A stretch of 64,000 nucleotides of DNA from Cucumis sativus (Eukaryota > Streptophyta > Magnoliopsida > Cucurbitales > Cucurbitaceae). The position numbers and the translations under genes are program-made. Positions 1 to 13,024 of this stretch are shown here, piece after piece (the first letter of the stretch is position 1; every line of letters begins with the position of its first letter). The notes beneath the pieces are model-generated. The model worked only from the letters and a program-made list of their open reading frames with translations. It had not been told where the DNA came from and ran no database searches. Where the stretch lies: assembly GCF_000004075.3 (NCBI RefSeq), contig NC_026660.2:14403837-14467836 (forward strand). Reading direction: 5' to 3'.

Positions 1-2813
1 TTAACGACATTCTTTTTCTGTCAAAGACAGGCCAATCGTGACAGTTTTTTTTATTAAAAAATTGTCATTGTTTTAATATTAACGACAATTAAGAAATGTC
101 ACAAATTCATATATTATGACGTTTTTTCCTATTGCCAAATTATTCAATTACTACCCCTGTTCTTCTTGTCTCTCCGCCATTACACGAACCATTTGAATGA
201 CAATAATGTTATAATACATCCATCACACCCATTTAGAAACAAATAGTTGACACTTTAATATATACACGCTATAATACACTTTAATATTCGTACATTTTCA
301 ATTAAGTTTGAACAATTTATAAGTATGGAATTCCAACCCTTAATCAAAACCAGTGTACATACCATCAATATACATATAACATGATTTTCTGCACAAGTAT
401 AAACAACCAACCGATAAGCCTTCATCTCTGAAAAATATTCTTTGTTGCTTGAACCATGCTAGCCAGTGTATTTTGATGGTCCAGATGTTCTTTGAAAGAA
501 AACTCATGAAGTTGTTGGCTCCAGTTGAACCTACAAAGACAACATGATTATCGATCAAATATTATTATGGTCTTCATGTCTTGGATTTGTTCCATTTTAA
601 TTTTTTAAAACAAAGTTTTATTATAATTAACTAGAATTCAACTATATGTCCAATATATTACTTAAAAGAATTTGTTAAAACGTCGAATATTGCATAGGAT
701 CCGTTAGATCAGACACAAAATTACTAAACTCACAATTTAATCAATAATATATCACTTTGTACGTATTAGCAAGGATAGTACTAAAAGAAAATTATTATCA
801 ATATCAGTATTTATCTTATCTGAAGGTCAAATAAAAAGGACCCAACCTAAGGGGAAGTCGACCCCTATGCTTTCCATGAAAAGCTCTACTTTCAAACTAT
901 ACCTATGTATTGTATTGCATTGGGTTGGATTTTGTTATGGAATTTGGACCTCTCTTTCTTACACTTTTTTATCTCATTTCAATATATATACATGTATATA
1001 TGTATGTATGTGTATACATATTCCCAAATCAAAATAAGGCACTACCCGATGAATTTCTTGCTTCTAGGGACCCCTTCTGTGATGTCTCTCACTAAGTTAT
1101 AGAGAGAGAAAAGGGTGGTTTTGAAGGTTTATAAAATTGCAGTTTACCCTCTCTCTTATATAATAATATTGTGTAGTAGTTTATTTTCTTTGGAAAATAG
1201 TCAAGAATTGAGAAAACCTCACATAATGAATATTATCGTGTGGATGTTCTACTTTCCTTTATATTTATGTGAGCAAATCATATATAAATCCCCTCTAGCT
1301 TAATAATATAAATCCTCAATTTGTACTACATAAATCCCTGCTTGACCTGAATCCGTAAACTACAACAGAGAGTTTTGTAGAGTTAAAATTATCCATATAA
1401 AGCTTGAGAACCAAAAACTAGCAAAAAGAATCCTAAACGTCAGCACAAAAACTTAACATATTAACATTATCATTGTGATAGACTTTGTCATCTTCAAATT
1501 TATCAATATAAAATATGTTATAACGAAATGTACCTTGAAGTCCTTCCAACCTTATTAAGAAAACAGATAAGTCTAACACTTTAACAAATTTCTAGTGCAC
1601 ATTATGCATTTCAATTGATCACAACAAAATAAGATTGAACATAAATACCCATAAGTAATACATTTTCAATGTTGCATTTTTATAAAAATTTAACAACCAT
1701 TGTCACTATCTCGAGGATTGTTCAAGCCCTAAGTATGAAAAAATGTTCAATGATTAAACCGTACTCCACTTACATCACAACTTAACAAAGCTGAGCTGAT
1801 AACTCTCATAAAGCCCTTAATCCCCCCTCCCCCCAACTTTCAACACTATTGTTTTGGCCATGTGGATTATCTTGTTGGAAAGGAACAACAAGATCTTTCA
1901 GAGAATGGAAAGAACTACTATGGAGATTTTGGATGATATTAATTCAAACAAACGTTGATATACTACTAATATACTATAATTATTAAACTAAAACACTTTC
2001 AACGAGACTGGAATGATACAAAATATACTTTAAACCACAATAGTTGAATTTTTGTAGGGAGGTAGAAACTACTTATTTGAACAAATAACGACAGCGTCCT
2101 TGAAGTAAGAGAACTTTATGTTAATCCTCAATTGAATAAGTTATTCAAAATACCATAAGGTAGCCATAGGAAGAAAATATAGTTTCATACAGTTAAAGGA
2201 CTAATTTTTCAACAATCATACTTCTTAATTGATAACTATTGAAATAGGTAAAGGAAGAGTTGAGTCTAAATCTGACACTAAGAAAGGAAATGCACCTTCT
2301 ATCTTTCTTCATCAATTGAAATTAACTAAACATCTTAAAATTGAAAAAACAAGAAAAAAATTATATCCTTGTAATAGAAACTCAAATTCTCCTTTTCATA
2401 TTCCATTCCTAGACGATGAAGTACCATGAATAAAAATGAGAATCGTTTCATATTTATTCAAGACATCAAATTTTGGTCTCCACAATAAAATTGTAATAAG
2501 CAACTAAAAGAGAAAGGACTAAAGTTGTGGAGTTGCGCCCATGGTTTCTTGGTTCCGTCAATAATTTAATTAGATGCTGAGTTTTGGAGTGATTCACAGC
2601 AAGAGTATGCAAAAAAGTACTTAAATATAAAAAAGTAAGTGTTTTAACTTCCTTCTCCAATTCTTATAAAATTGCAAAGAAACCAGTGAGATTATTGTGC
2701 ATAGAAACAAGTTGATTGAAGAACTTCATGAATATAAGATTTGTAGAAACCGTGCAAGGTGTGAAAAGTTTAAGATGTAGAGGGCATGACTCACATTTCC
2801 TATGGTTTCAAGA
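1..2813. repeat. Duplicated block, copy I, left part
   Basis: From about position 200 this stretch matches 26640-27547 and then 32612-33635 almost base for base, including short minus-frame ORFs near 340-558 and 26789-26980. The match to copy II breaks at 1170/1171, where copy II carries a CACTA element, and near 2197, where copy II carries an LTR. The first 130 bases contain repeated 'gacagtt'/'aactgtc' words like those inside the CACTA-type end at 36780-36940. I see no protein gene here; the short ORFs are not supported by any family resemblance. The block is cut at 2814 by the LTR of element A. Confidence 0.8.
1852..1965 (+). pseudogene. LINE reverse-transcriptase C-terminal scrap
   Basis: The forward frame reads MWIILLERNNKIFQRMER, close to the W-x-x-W-x-ERN-x-x-IF signature found at the end of plant LINE-type reverse transcriptases, in the zf-RVT region. 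A second copy in copy II near 33290-33375 reads similarly. It is too short to be a gene and there is no catalytic domain. The family assignment comes from the motif alone. Confidence 0.5.
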
Positions 2814-3189
2814 TGTAAAGACCTAACTTTTCTAACTAAGTCGAAGTCATTAATTTTGACAAAGAGACCTTGATTGACACAAAATATATTAAAACTCATT
2901 TGAAATCATATGATGAAAGAAAACAAACTTAAGTTCGGGCCTTATTTCAAATAACCAATTAAAAATTTTTTTTCAAAGAAATGCTTACAAATCATCAGTT
3001 CATGAATTAAGTTAAACTATAAAATTTTCTAAACAATCTCAAGTACTTCAACGAAATAAGAAAACAAAACATTAAGCGGAAGCAAATTAAAATATTCCCT
3101 AAGACAATCATGCTTCTTTCGTGCCCCTCGGTCTGCCTCCCTTGTTACCTTTGTCTGAAAAAGTTAAACATAAAAATGTGAGTATAAAC
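2814..3189 (-). mobile_element. Element A left (3') LTR, segment 1
   Basis: It begins TGTAAAGACCTAACTTTTCT and runs parallel to the right LTR of element A, which starts at 21325. Both share the words that follow it, including a purine-rich run ending 'cattaagcggaagcaaatt'. The LTR is interrupted at 3190 by a second LTR start and resumes at about 5361. Read on the minus strand it is the 3' LTR of the gypsy element encoded at 16621-21324. Confidence 0.75.
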
Positions 3190-5198
3190 TGTAACAACCC
3201 AACTTTCCTAGTAAGTTGAGATCATTAATATTTAAATAAGTATATATTTTTTATTTATTTTTAAAAAATATATACAAGAAAATAATTTAAAATTTAAGGA
3301 AAATCTTTAAATAATAAAAGTAAATAAGCAATTAAGATAACTAATCAAAATACTAGTTTGAGCCCACAAAAGTAGAAAAAAAGATTTAAAGTAGTTGAAC
3401 TGAAGTTATGAAATAAACCTATAAAAAGTAAAACTACTGATCAACAATCACTTCTTATCATTCGCCAGCTTGCCCTTGCCTCTCCCCTTACCTGAAAATT
3501 AACATTTAAGAGAGTGAGTATGAATTTATACTCAGTAAAAGGCCCACTATTGGTCTCACAAAGTGTCTGTTAGTCTCTCGTTAGAGTCGCTATTATGCTC
3601 TCGAACGCACATTATCCAGTGGTCCCACCATGACTGGGCTCTTGAGGGACCCAAAGGAATCACCCTAAATGAGAGTCGGCTGTCTGTCGAATCACATCTC
3701 AACTAGCCACACAGGCATATATATATATAGGGGACCTCAATGGACCCCTCGTGGTACGACTCTCACAGGCAGACTAAAAGGACACTATAGGCTATACATC
3801 TTAGCTCAAACAGGCATAACTCAAGTTAACATATAATCATATCATACACCCATGGTGCTGCATCTCAATCATGAAAGTGTTATCGAAGTAACCAAGTATA
3901 CAGTATCTCAAATGGTCATATCACATCTCCATTACATAATACATAATATACAAGATACACATGAGCTTTAAAGTGGGTAATATAGGGAAAATCTCTTACC
4001 TAGGGATTTACGAAAATATTAACTCTGTGGTTGGCAGTCAAATTCCTAATTACAGTTCTAAACCTGAACACATACACAAAATTGGTAAATTTTCCAACTA
4101 TCACTTACCCCAAGACCAAGACCAAGACCAAGGTTAAATCCAACACCACCTTAAATAAAATTCACAGTCCCAATTCCACCAATTTCTCTTGAACTTTCAA
4201 GCAACCATAAATCAACTTATTCCAAAACTTAATTCATTTGGGTAAAAAATAGGTAATTAATGGGGGTACCAAACCTAATCAATACTAATAAAACTCACCA
4301 AAAGTGGCTCCAAAACAAGGAATGGCTTGACAAGGTAGTCGGCTCGGGCACGTGGGTTGTGGAGAATGAAGGCGGCTCAGATCTGGCTTGAAGGGACAGA
4401 GACGCGTGGCTCACACGTAGAGGGGGCGTCACGGCTTGGACGATCACATGCAGCTCACCTAAGGAGACCTGGCTTGGGTTCAAATCTGGCTAAGGCACAG
4501 ATCGGCTTCCGCAAGGGGGGAGCACGCGGCGCGGACGACTGGCGAAACCGGCGGGCACGAAGACGGCTGAGATGAGTGACTCGGGGCGTTTGGGCTGTGA
4601 CTTTCCAACGGTAGAACATGCGGCTACGATTGATGGATGGAGACGCGAGGCGGAGAAGGAATGCAGTACAGCAGCTTCCTCCGGACGATCATCGTCATGT
4701 AGGGCTGTGTCAGTCGTGGGATTCACGACGGCCGGAGGTGCACGGTGAAAGGAGCGGTGGCTAGGGTTTGAATGGTGAAGAAGGGTGAGTGGGGTGGAGA
4801 AGATGAGGCATGCAAAACGAGAGAGGCTTATTTAATATAAACAACAACAACAATACTATAATTATTATCATTATTTAATTTCTCCAACTAACTCCAATTT
4901 TTTCTATTTCAAAATAATAATTTTTTTTCTCTGTCTTCATTACTAACCCATTCCATTATCATTAACTTTTCTCTTTTTCCACAAATACAATATATTTTTC
5001 TTAATAATTATATTATTCTATAATATAATTATTCTTATTCCTCGATAACTTTGCTTATACTCATAAAAAATAATTACTCCAAAAAAAACTTCCAACTTTA
5101 CAATTTTATTCATCAACCAATAACCCAAAAAAAAATCACAACTTCAAACAATTTCACACATAACACCCAAAATCCAATATAACAAAAATAAAGTTAAC

Positions 5199-5200
<2 letters not shown>
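3190..5200 (-). mobile_element. LTR of element-B family inserted in LTR A
   Basis: It begins TGTAACAACCCAACTTTCCT and closely follows the LTR at 24323 (for example 'ttcgccagcttgcccttgcc' and 'gtggttggcagtcaaattcc' occur in both). No internal retrotransposon coding follows, so it is probably a solo LTR. A G/C-rich stretch at 4330-4750 gives short ORFs, which I read as LTR sequence, not genes. The right end disappears into the microsatellite at 5201, so the terminal CA and target duplication cannot be seen. Confidence 0.6.
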
Positions 5201-5248
<48 letters not shown>

Positions 5249-5360
5249 TATGTACATATATATACATATGTATACATGTACATATATATACATATGTATA
5301 CATGTACATATATATACATATGTACATATATATATGTATATATATATACATATATGTATA
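5201..5360. repeat. TA/CA microsatellite
   Basis: About 160 bases of alternating TA, CATA and GTACATATATA units. The long minus-strand ORFs rich in Tyr, Ile and Met that run through it are artefacts of the repeat. It sits at the junction between the inserted LTR and the resumed LTR A. Confidence 0.9.
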
Positions 5361-6443
5361 CACATAATCAAAGTATACGCATACACAATACCCTGCATAG
5401 TCAAAGTCTTGTGATCCCGTAGGATACACATAATCAGTCTAACACTCCGAAGGACGCATAAATCAGTCTAGTGTTCTGCAGAAACACATATCAGTCTAGT
5501 GCTCCTGAAGGATGCACATATCAGTCTAGTGCTCCTGAAGGATGCACATATCAGTCTAGTGCTCCCGAAGGATGCATATATCAGTCTAGTGCTCCCAAAG
5601 GATGCACAAAAAGAATGGTGATCCCGTAGGACACCTACAAGGTAACTATCCAATAGGAAACTAATAATTTTTCCCTAAATCCATTCTAAACATCTTAACA
5701 GTCATTCACAACACAGTTAGATATCATCATCACATAAACTCTAACCCCAAACGGTCATCTTGCTCTAATTTAGCCCAAGGTCAGTTAGAAACATATCAGT
5801 ACATCAGTCAACAAACTAAATAATTATAACATCCCCCTCAGTCTACAAGGGCACAACCATGACGTCTCCTCCGTTTACAAGAACACAACCATAACAGTAC
5901 ATCATACATTCAGTCTAAACAACAATCTACCAGTTCAACCCACACTTTATATAAGCAACATCTACGAGATTCAGTCCTTTCCACATCCTTATGTTCGTAC
6001 ATATACATAACCAGATAGTTACAATATGCACTCAACCATAGGTCAACATCAATCCACACATATATATATAATTTTTTCCGAGTCAAACACATTATACATT
6101 AAACATTAAGTCCACATCCAAACATATACATCATAACTGTCATCCCTACTCAGTTCAGATATAACAATACGATCCATACAATCAATACATCTTAATTTTG
6201 TTATTGAGTCTAGTAGAAAGTCCCTTACCTCACTTGTATGCAACTTCTTCAATCCAACTATACTCAATAATTCAAATCCTAAACACAAACAACAAGAGAA
6301 TCAACATTTTTTAAACTAACTTCAAGTATCTAAATCACCCATATGTAAGTTTAGCACTTACCCAGTCAATGGAGAGTCGAACCCAACTCAACCCGTTTGA
6401 AACTCAAGGATTCGCTCACTGATTCAATGTGTACAATTTATCT
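5361..6443 (-). mobile_element. Element A left LTR, segment 2, with 30-bp minisatellite
   Basis: LTR A resumes here. It matches, in reverse complement, the LTR at 43600-44480. At about 5420-5612 it carries five or six copies of a 30-bp unit built on 'cagtctagtgctcctgaagg'. The same minisatellite recurs at 34075-34205 and 44265-44425 in related LTRs. The segment ends at the 9-bp target sequence AATTTATCT, where the MULE begins. Confidence 0.75.
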
Positions 6444-6563
6444 GGGGAATTGACAAAAAATAGGCCAAAAATGGGGTAGATAAAGACTTTTATGATTGAT
6501 TGTAAAAAAGTTGACATTTAGGACAAATTGGAGGTGAAATGACGAAAATACCCTCATTTAATT
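6444..6563 (+). repeat. MULE left TIR
   Basis: This is the reverse complement of 15856-15974, with few mismatches. The same terminal sequence bounds the small derivative at 31428-32186. In MULEs the long TIR binds transposase and often serves as promoter; here it lies about 400 bases upstream of the presumed first exon of the ULP1-like gene. Confidence 0.9.
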
Positions 6564-6639
6564 TCCTCCTTCCTCTTTTCTTCTTTTTCCTTTTCTTCAA
6601 TCCAAAAACAGAGAAGGTCGTTCAAAAAAAAAAAAAAAT

Positions 6640-6970
6640 GTAAACCTCCCGCATTTGAACTCTCCCGCCTCTGCAGTTACCCCCTTCAACTTTTGGTGCC
6701 TCCGGTGAACGTTTTTCTCTTCCGTCCATTTCTTCTCCACTTCCATCCATTTCTTTTCCACGACTCTCCACTATATTTTCTGATTTCAACTTTTTCACCG
6801 AACGTCTCCATTTCTTCTGCACGGGTCTCTGTTTTAGTTTCGACTTCAACTCCGGTGAACGCTTCTCCACTTCCATCCATTTCGATTTCAGCTTTGTTTT
6901 CACCGGACCTCTCCATTTCTTCTCCACTCCTCTACGTTGGCAGTGTCGTATCCATCCTCTTTGAAGTCAA
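6640..6970 (+). other. Probable 5'-UTR exon of the ULP1-like gene
   Basis: This is a pyrimidine-rich stretch with imperfect repeats of 'ctccacttccatccatttc'. It ends in GTCAA followed by the donor-like GTGAGTAAT at 6971, and a matching acceptor TTTTTATGCAG ends at 7942, just before the first coding exon. The ORFs running through it in both strands look like by-products of the repeats. The exon assignment rests on splice signals only. Confidence 0.4.
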
Positions 6971-7977
6971 GTGAGTAATAAAATCTCAGTTTTTTTTTTT
7001 AAAGTTAGTCTGTTGAGATATGTTTATCTATTATTACAGTATCCATCTTGTTTGTTTAAGTTGTCTGTTGAGATCTGAGTTTTTTGTTTTGGGCACATTT
7101 TAGATATATCATTAAATTTGTAGAGAAGAAATGCATGTCGTATGCACACAGACATAGAGAACCGTGGGAGCCATTCTGTTTTTAGGAAGAAAAACCATTT
7201 CCTTTGCAATGTACTATAATAATAGATAATTGGGTTAAGAATGTATTATATATGTGCATGCTACAAATATATGTATATATACATACCTTGGAGTTTAGAA
7301 CATGAATTCCAACATATTTGGTATCCCATCTAAACTCTGCAAAGCTACCAGTACAACAATGTTGAAAGACATTATCATAAGCTGCATTGTTGTTCTCTAC
7401 TTTGTTAATGTTTTTAGTGATGTAGTTCCAATAGAATACAATCTTTGTTGCCTTGTATAACCAAGAAGCTCTCCATATTAATTCGTCCTATGTCAAACCA
7501 ATTTATTTAAGATTCATATGTTCGAGAAAATTTGAAGACAAATGATTCAATTAGTTTTGTTCCTAAACATACATGTAGGCTTTCCTCCTACTATTAATCA
7601 TTTTAGTAAAGGTGTTACAATATATGTTTAGCAGTGCAAGCAATTTGGTTTAGTAATCTAATTTGGTTTATTGGCCTTTACTTGACCAAAATTTGAGTAG
7701 AAAACCCAAGATGAGAGTGTTACCCTTCCTAAATTGTTTAGAATGCATGTTTAACTAGTTTACTGAGTGTTAAGGCTTTAGGGTTAGCAATTTTATTAGA
7801 CTTAGCAAGTAATAGCCTTGAATTTTTCCATCTCGCACCTATCTCGCACCTACCAAAATTTGAGTAGAAGTCTCAAGATGAGAGTGCATCCATGTTTAGT
7901 AAGTCTCTGATGCAATTATATTTAATTAGTTTTTTTATGCAGGTTTCAGTACGACTTCGACATCAACTAACGTTCCC

Positions 7978-10900
7978 ATGTACAAGATTGACCCTGCTCA
8001 TCATTTTCAGTCTATAGTAAGCAGTTTATCTCATTTAGAAAACAGTACGCGTAAAATAAAGGCTAAATTGAAACCGAATCAATTAACCTTATTTAGAAAT
8101 ACAAAGTTTCGCCACTTTTTGGATCTTAATATAGTCTTTAATGGGCCGCTCATCCACTACTTATTGTTAAGGGAGGTGGAAGATGAAAGGGTTGATCATA
8201 TTAGTTTCAAGATAGGGGAAGTTGTGTGCAGTTTTGGTAGGAGAGAGTTTAATATGATGACGGGTATGGAGTTCTCAACCAAAGCCTATTGAATTGATTG
8301 GGAATAGTAGGTTGTTGGAGAAGTTCTTCGAACAAAAAAAGTGTATTTATATAAGTGACTTAGAGGACACATTTGTGGAATACAAGGGGGATGACGATGA
8401 CGATGACATAGTTAAATTAACTCTAGTGTACTTTATAGAGCTGTCATTGTTAGGAAAAGATAGGCGAACGAAAGTGGACCGAACTTTATTTAGGATTGCA
8501 GATGATTGGACCATATTTAATAATTACGATTGGGGAGGGTTGGTTTTTGGACGTACAATTTCTGCCTTAAAACAAGCCTTAGACATGCAACATGCCAAGG
8601 GAAAGAATAAATCAACTAAGACAAAATATACTGTCATAGGATTTCCGCAGGCATTACAGGTATGTTACTTTACTTCCTATGCACATATTTATATATACAT
8701 ATATCTTGGGACGCTTGCTAAACTTGTTTTGTCGAACATGGAATAGGTTTGGGCATATGAGTCTATACCAACCATCACTGAATGTGGTGTACATAAAGTA
8801 AGCAACGATGCGATACCACGAATGCTGAGGTGGGTGTGTGAACTATCGCCAAAGTCTCATGTCCTACAGAGCCAGGTGTTTGACTCGCCAATGGTAAGTA
8901 TCAACAAACAGTAACTTACCAAATGCATGACTTTGTTCCTTTATGTTTTGACTAACTAACTACATTTCCACTTTGTAGTTCATAATTAATGTGGTAATTA
9001 AGATGATGCCTGAAGAGGAGGAGCATCTAAGAATGTCTTCAGAGGAACTTGTTAAGAAATCCCATCCATCTAACACCGTTTCTGAGAAGAATGGTGATTC
9101 AAAACGACCAGGAGAAGCTAGTAATGATGACAATGACTGCAAAAAGAGTAAAAAGAGTAAGAAAAAGAAGAAGTGGAAGTCTAAGATGAAAGAAGTTGTT
9201 CGAAAACTCAAATATCGAGTAACGGTTCTCGAGAATGAACGTGGAAGCCTAAAATCAATGTTGTCGACTATATTGAAACACCTTGAAGTTCAAAAAAAGG
9301 TTAGGAATCAAAGTTTGTTTAACATTTTCAAAGTTTGTTTAACATTTTCAAAGTGTTCCTTACCAATACATTTTGACATTTCCAAAGGGTGAAGAAGGAG
9401 ACTGCACGGGATTTGAAGGTCATGATGCCCAGATCGAAGATGTTGACACACCCGGTACACCTTCTTGGTTGAGGATGCCAAAGGAGGATGACACAAGTGA
9501 TGGGGTGAAACACGTTGAACTTCAAAAAAATGTTAGAAATCAAAGTCGTGTAATGGGGTGAAAATCATCCTTACTAATACTTTATTTTGACATAGCTAAT
9601 GTTGATGATTAGCTTATATCATTATCCTTAGTAATGCATTTTGACCTTCTATAGGGTGTTGAAGCAAATCGCACGGAGGATGACACAATGGACGAGTTGG
9701 ATAAGAAGGTTCATATTGATTTGGAGGAGCCAATAGACGTCGTTAACGATTTCAATGAGGAAATTGGAGTAAAAAGTCTTACCTATTTTGATTCAGGCGT
9801 CATGAAAATAGAACCATTATCCACTAAAAGATCACATGTTCGGCCCGCACGTAGCAAGCGTGCAAGTGTATACTTGTCAATCCCCTTCACAGCTTTAGTT
9901 AAACGGTCTACAAAATCAACCACCACCACCTCTCAGTCTCAACCATCCGTCTATGATCCTATGCACAAAATACCTAACACCCATTTAGATCGACTCAGAG
10001 CTTGGATCACAGACAAGCGTACAAAAGATGAGGTGCGTGAAACTTTTCACGGGAAAAAATCGAAGGAATTTTCAGAGACTTGTTCATGTGTCGTCGGTGG
10101 TTGGCGGATGAGGTAAAGACTTTTCTTATTATTTCTTATTTACAGTTTTAGAGCACTTAGTAAAACCATGTACGTTAACTAAAAATAGTACCTTCAAGAA
10201 GTTGGTTTGATCGCATAACCGAATTAAATGTTTTCTTTTGTTTCTATTAGCATTTGGATACACTCTTTCTTCTCATTCGCTTCAACATTAAGACAACCAT
10301 GATACCTTCTGCTCAAAACTTCACAACTGTAGACACACTCCTCATGGTTTGTATTCGCAACCATACTTTATATACTGAATTTGCTTTTGATATTTGTCTT
10401 ATTGTCTTATTGTATTTCGGTTTGACATAAATACATATACATGCATGTGTATTTTTTTCCTTCCAGCGACTATTAGTTGCGAAGTGGCCTGAATACCAAG
10501 AATAAATTAAAGAGAATCGACCATTTCACGGGAAGGAGGAGTATCGGTTGGTTGACTATGTTGTCGGATCAAAACAAGACTTTCAAGATCCTTGGGTGAA
10601 TGTTGATTACATTTATTCTCCATTCAATATCCATGGAAATCATTGGATTCTATTATGCTTGGACTTGGTACGTTGTCAAGTTAAGGTATGGGATTCACTT
10701 CCGTCGCTTACGAGTGTCGAAGATATGAGAAGCATATTAATGTCAATTCGAGAGATGGTGCCAAATTTGCTCGATACTACTGGATTCTTTGTTAGGAGAG
10801 GCGGATCATCAACACACAAGGAACCTTGGCCACTTGTCATTGTTGACTCCATTCCACTGCAACGCAACAATAGTGATTGTGGTGTATTTACAATTAAGTA

Positions 10901-11012
10901 TTTCGAATATGAAGCTTCTGGTTTAGATGTAGCTACATTATGTCAAGAAAACATGTCATATTTTAGAAAACAATTGGCATTTCAATTATGGACCAACAAT
11001 CCCATGTATTGA
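7978..11012 (+). pseudogene. ULP1-like (C48) cysteine protease gene of the MULE
   Basis: The gene is multi-exon. The first coding exon starts at ATG 7978; splice signals give coding blocks to 8659, then 8747-8893, 8979 to about 9300, about 9388-9530, 9655-10112, 10251-10346 and 10467-11012. The N-terminal part, with LLLREVEDE and an EFNMMTGMEF stretch, resembles DUF1985, which accompanies ULP-type transposon genes. The middle is charged (poly-Asp at 8395-8410, Lys-rich coiled region near 9140-9190). The last exon is a C48 peptidase core: His in GNHWILL (10641-10643), Asp in VWDSL (10692-10694), Gln in PLQRNNSDCG and Cys at 10878-10880, so the catalytic set is complete. Breaks: a frameshift near 8291, a one-base deletion near 10065 and an in-frame TAA at 10503-10505. 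Family members cleave SUMO-like modifiers; activity here is doubtful. Confidence 0.85.
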
Positions 11013-11418
11013 CTTTTAGTTCCAACTTTTGAAGGAATTGTATATGTTTCAAATTATGTACATAAATAGTTTTATACAATGGAATGAATACCATTGTTGT
11101 TTTATGGTATGAAAAATTTTATTTCATTTTCTTGGGAAAATTGTAAAGTGTGCAGAACTTTTATATAATGTACAGCAATGCAGGTGAGAGCAACATTCTC
11201 ATGCTCTTAGAATTAGGAAGGTCAATTTATCCCACACTATATGAAAATTTCACCTCTTTGAATGCTAATTGTTTTTGGCAGGTGTCTTAGAAACATTTCT
11301 GGATATCTGATGTATGAATATAGGCATTCTTGATGCTTAGTTGATTTTCTTAATTGTGTTAGTTGCTGAAAGTCACGAAAATGGAAAGTTTGTTCTGTCA
11401 AAATCCTGGTTTTGAATT

Positions 11419-11801
11419 AAACATTATTCTTTACAGCTTTGGAGTTGTTCTAATGGAAGTACCAACAGGAAGAAGCCCATTTTCTAAGACACCTGTCAGG
11501 AAAGCAACAGGAAAGCAGAATGAGAGAACTAAAAGGTAATCTGAAAGAGATGGTAGATCCTAGCATATCATAGGCTCAGGTGGAGAACGCAGTCAAAGTG
11601 CTAAAGATCGCACTTCGCTGCACGGCTAAGATTCCATCTACAAGGCCCTCCATGAAAATGGTGGTTCATATGCTTGAAGAGGCTGAACCTTGTAACTTTA
11701 TTGACATTGTTGTCAAGAAAGAATGTAAAAACTAAAAGTAATCAGCAAGATTTGCATCATTACTACTGCAGTAGCAAAAGGAGAGCATTTATTGAGTTTT
11801 A
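11419..11801 (+). pseudogene. Captured LRR receptor kinase 3' end, copy 1
   Basis: Starting after an acceptor-like TTCTTTACAG, the forward frame reads SFGVVLMEVPTGRSPF (kinase subdomain IX) and then, after a frameshift, continues to TAKIPSTRPSMKMVVHMLEE and a C-terminal tail that ends in a stop. This is the C-terminal kinase lobe of a subfamily XI LRR receptor kinase (HSL1/CEPR-like). An internal stop lies near 11570. With no upstream kinase sequence it looks like host sequence captured by the MULE, including a piece of intron. Confidence 0.75.
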
Positions 11802-11837
11802 AAGCACACAATATTCTTTACTTCTCACGGATGATTC

Positions 11838-12219
11838 AAACATTATTCTTTACAGCTTTGGAGTTGTTCTAATGGAAGTACCAACAGGAAAGAAGCCCAT
11901 TTTCTAAGACACCTGCCACGAAAGCAACAGGAAAGCAAAATGAGATAACTAAAAGGTAATCTGAAAGAGATGGTAGATCCCAACATATCATAGGCTCAGG
12001 TGGAGAACGCAGTCAAAGTGCTAAGGATCGCACTTCACTGCACGGCTAAGATTCCATCTACAAGGCCCTCCATGAAAATGGTGGTTCATATGCTTGAAGA
12101 GGTTGAACCTTGTAACTTTATTGACATTGTTGTCAAGAAAGAATGTGAAAATTAAAAGTAATCAGCAAGATTTGCATCATTACTACTGCAGTAGCAAAAG
12201 GAGAGCATTTATTGAGTTT
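11838..12219 (+). pseudogene. Captured LRR receptor kinase 3' end, copy 2
   Basis: This is a near-identical direct repeat of 11419-11801, starting at the same intron/acceptor sequence (CATTATTCTTTACAG) and ending at the same 'gagcatttattgagttt'. About 36 bases separate the copies. A few substitutions and a one-base insertion distinguish them, so the duplication is fairly recent. The same frameshift and internal stop occur in both, so they arose before the duplication. Confidence 0.78.
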
Positions 12220-13024
12220 AGTGTTAGGTCATAATAGGATTTCAAGTCTTTCTCAAAAAGCTTGAAATGCCAAAGGAGAGCATTTCTGTTAAAAACGACC
12301 ACCTGCTTTAGCTATGAAGTTCTACCTTATTCAAACTTTACAGAAAGATGAGATTAAAGTGAAAAATATTCCTTAAACTCAAGAGCACGGCTGTACAGAA
12401 ACTTGTGACACAGTTGTACAATTTATAGAACAGATTCAGATCAAATAAGGGCATAGAACAAAATATACACTCAGAAATTCATATTTTGCACAATTTGCAG
12501 TCAACAGAAATTTATAGAATAGATGCCAAAGGAGAGCATTTCTGTTAAAAACCAAATACCATATAAAATGGTTGTTACACGCAACGTAATACAAACATTG
12601 TAAAAAAAAAATACAATGAGTAAATATTCTATAAATAGTTAACAGTAGGATAAATAAAAAGAGAAGGAAAGTCTTGAAGTTGCAGAAGAAAAGTCTTCAA
12701 CTTAGAATTGTCAGTGAGATGACTTTAGTGATCTTGCAAACAACACAGGACACAATTTTATAAGCATCTTCCACCTGCATTAAAACAATGAACCTTTTGT
12801 ACATTGTGATCATGCAAACAACTCAAGCACAAACCAAGCAAGTATAAAACTATTACTACATACCAAGACGGGTACTAATCTTGTATGCTCGACTTCTGAA
12901 TGTATGAAACTGGATTGGTACACGTTAATCTATTGTGGCCTGTTTCTTTACATCGACCACGTTTATGCAATTTTGGTGCTTCACCGACACTTGGAATCCT
13001 ATTTTTCTTTGGTCGACCAACTCT
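12220..13024. other. Non-coding interior of the MULE
   Basis: No supported gene. A 30-base word beginning 'atgccaaaggagagcatttc' occurs twice (about 12268 and 12522) and shares its core with the end of each captured kinase copy, so part of this stretch probably descends from the same captured locus. The rest would be the 3' flank of the transposase gene. Confidence 0.5.

Noticed and set aside
2229..2660. Two ORFs of 64-66 codons in copy I
   Set aside because: Short, Lys/Asn- or Leu-rich, with no counterpart in copy II and no splice or homology support.
5144..5431. Long overlapping minus-strand ORFs rich in Tyr and Ile
   Set aside because: They are read through the TA/CA microsatellite; the composition is forced by the repeat.
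6693..6974. Overlapping ORFs of 76-101 codons on both strands
   Set aside because: They arise from an imperfect repeat in the probable 5'-UTR of the ULP1-like gene; no family resemblance.
8960..9211. Minus-strand ORF of 83 codons rich in Phe and Leu
   Set aside because: It is antisense to the Lys-rich exon of the ULP1-like gene.
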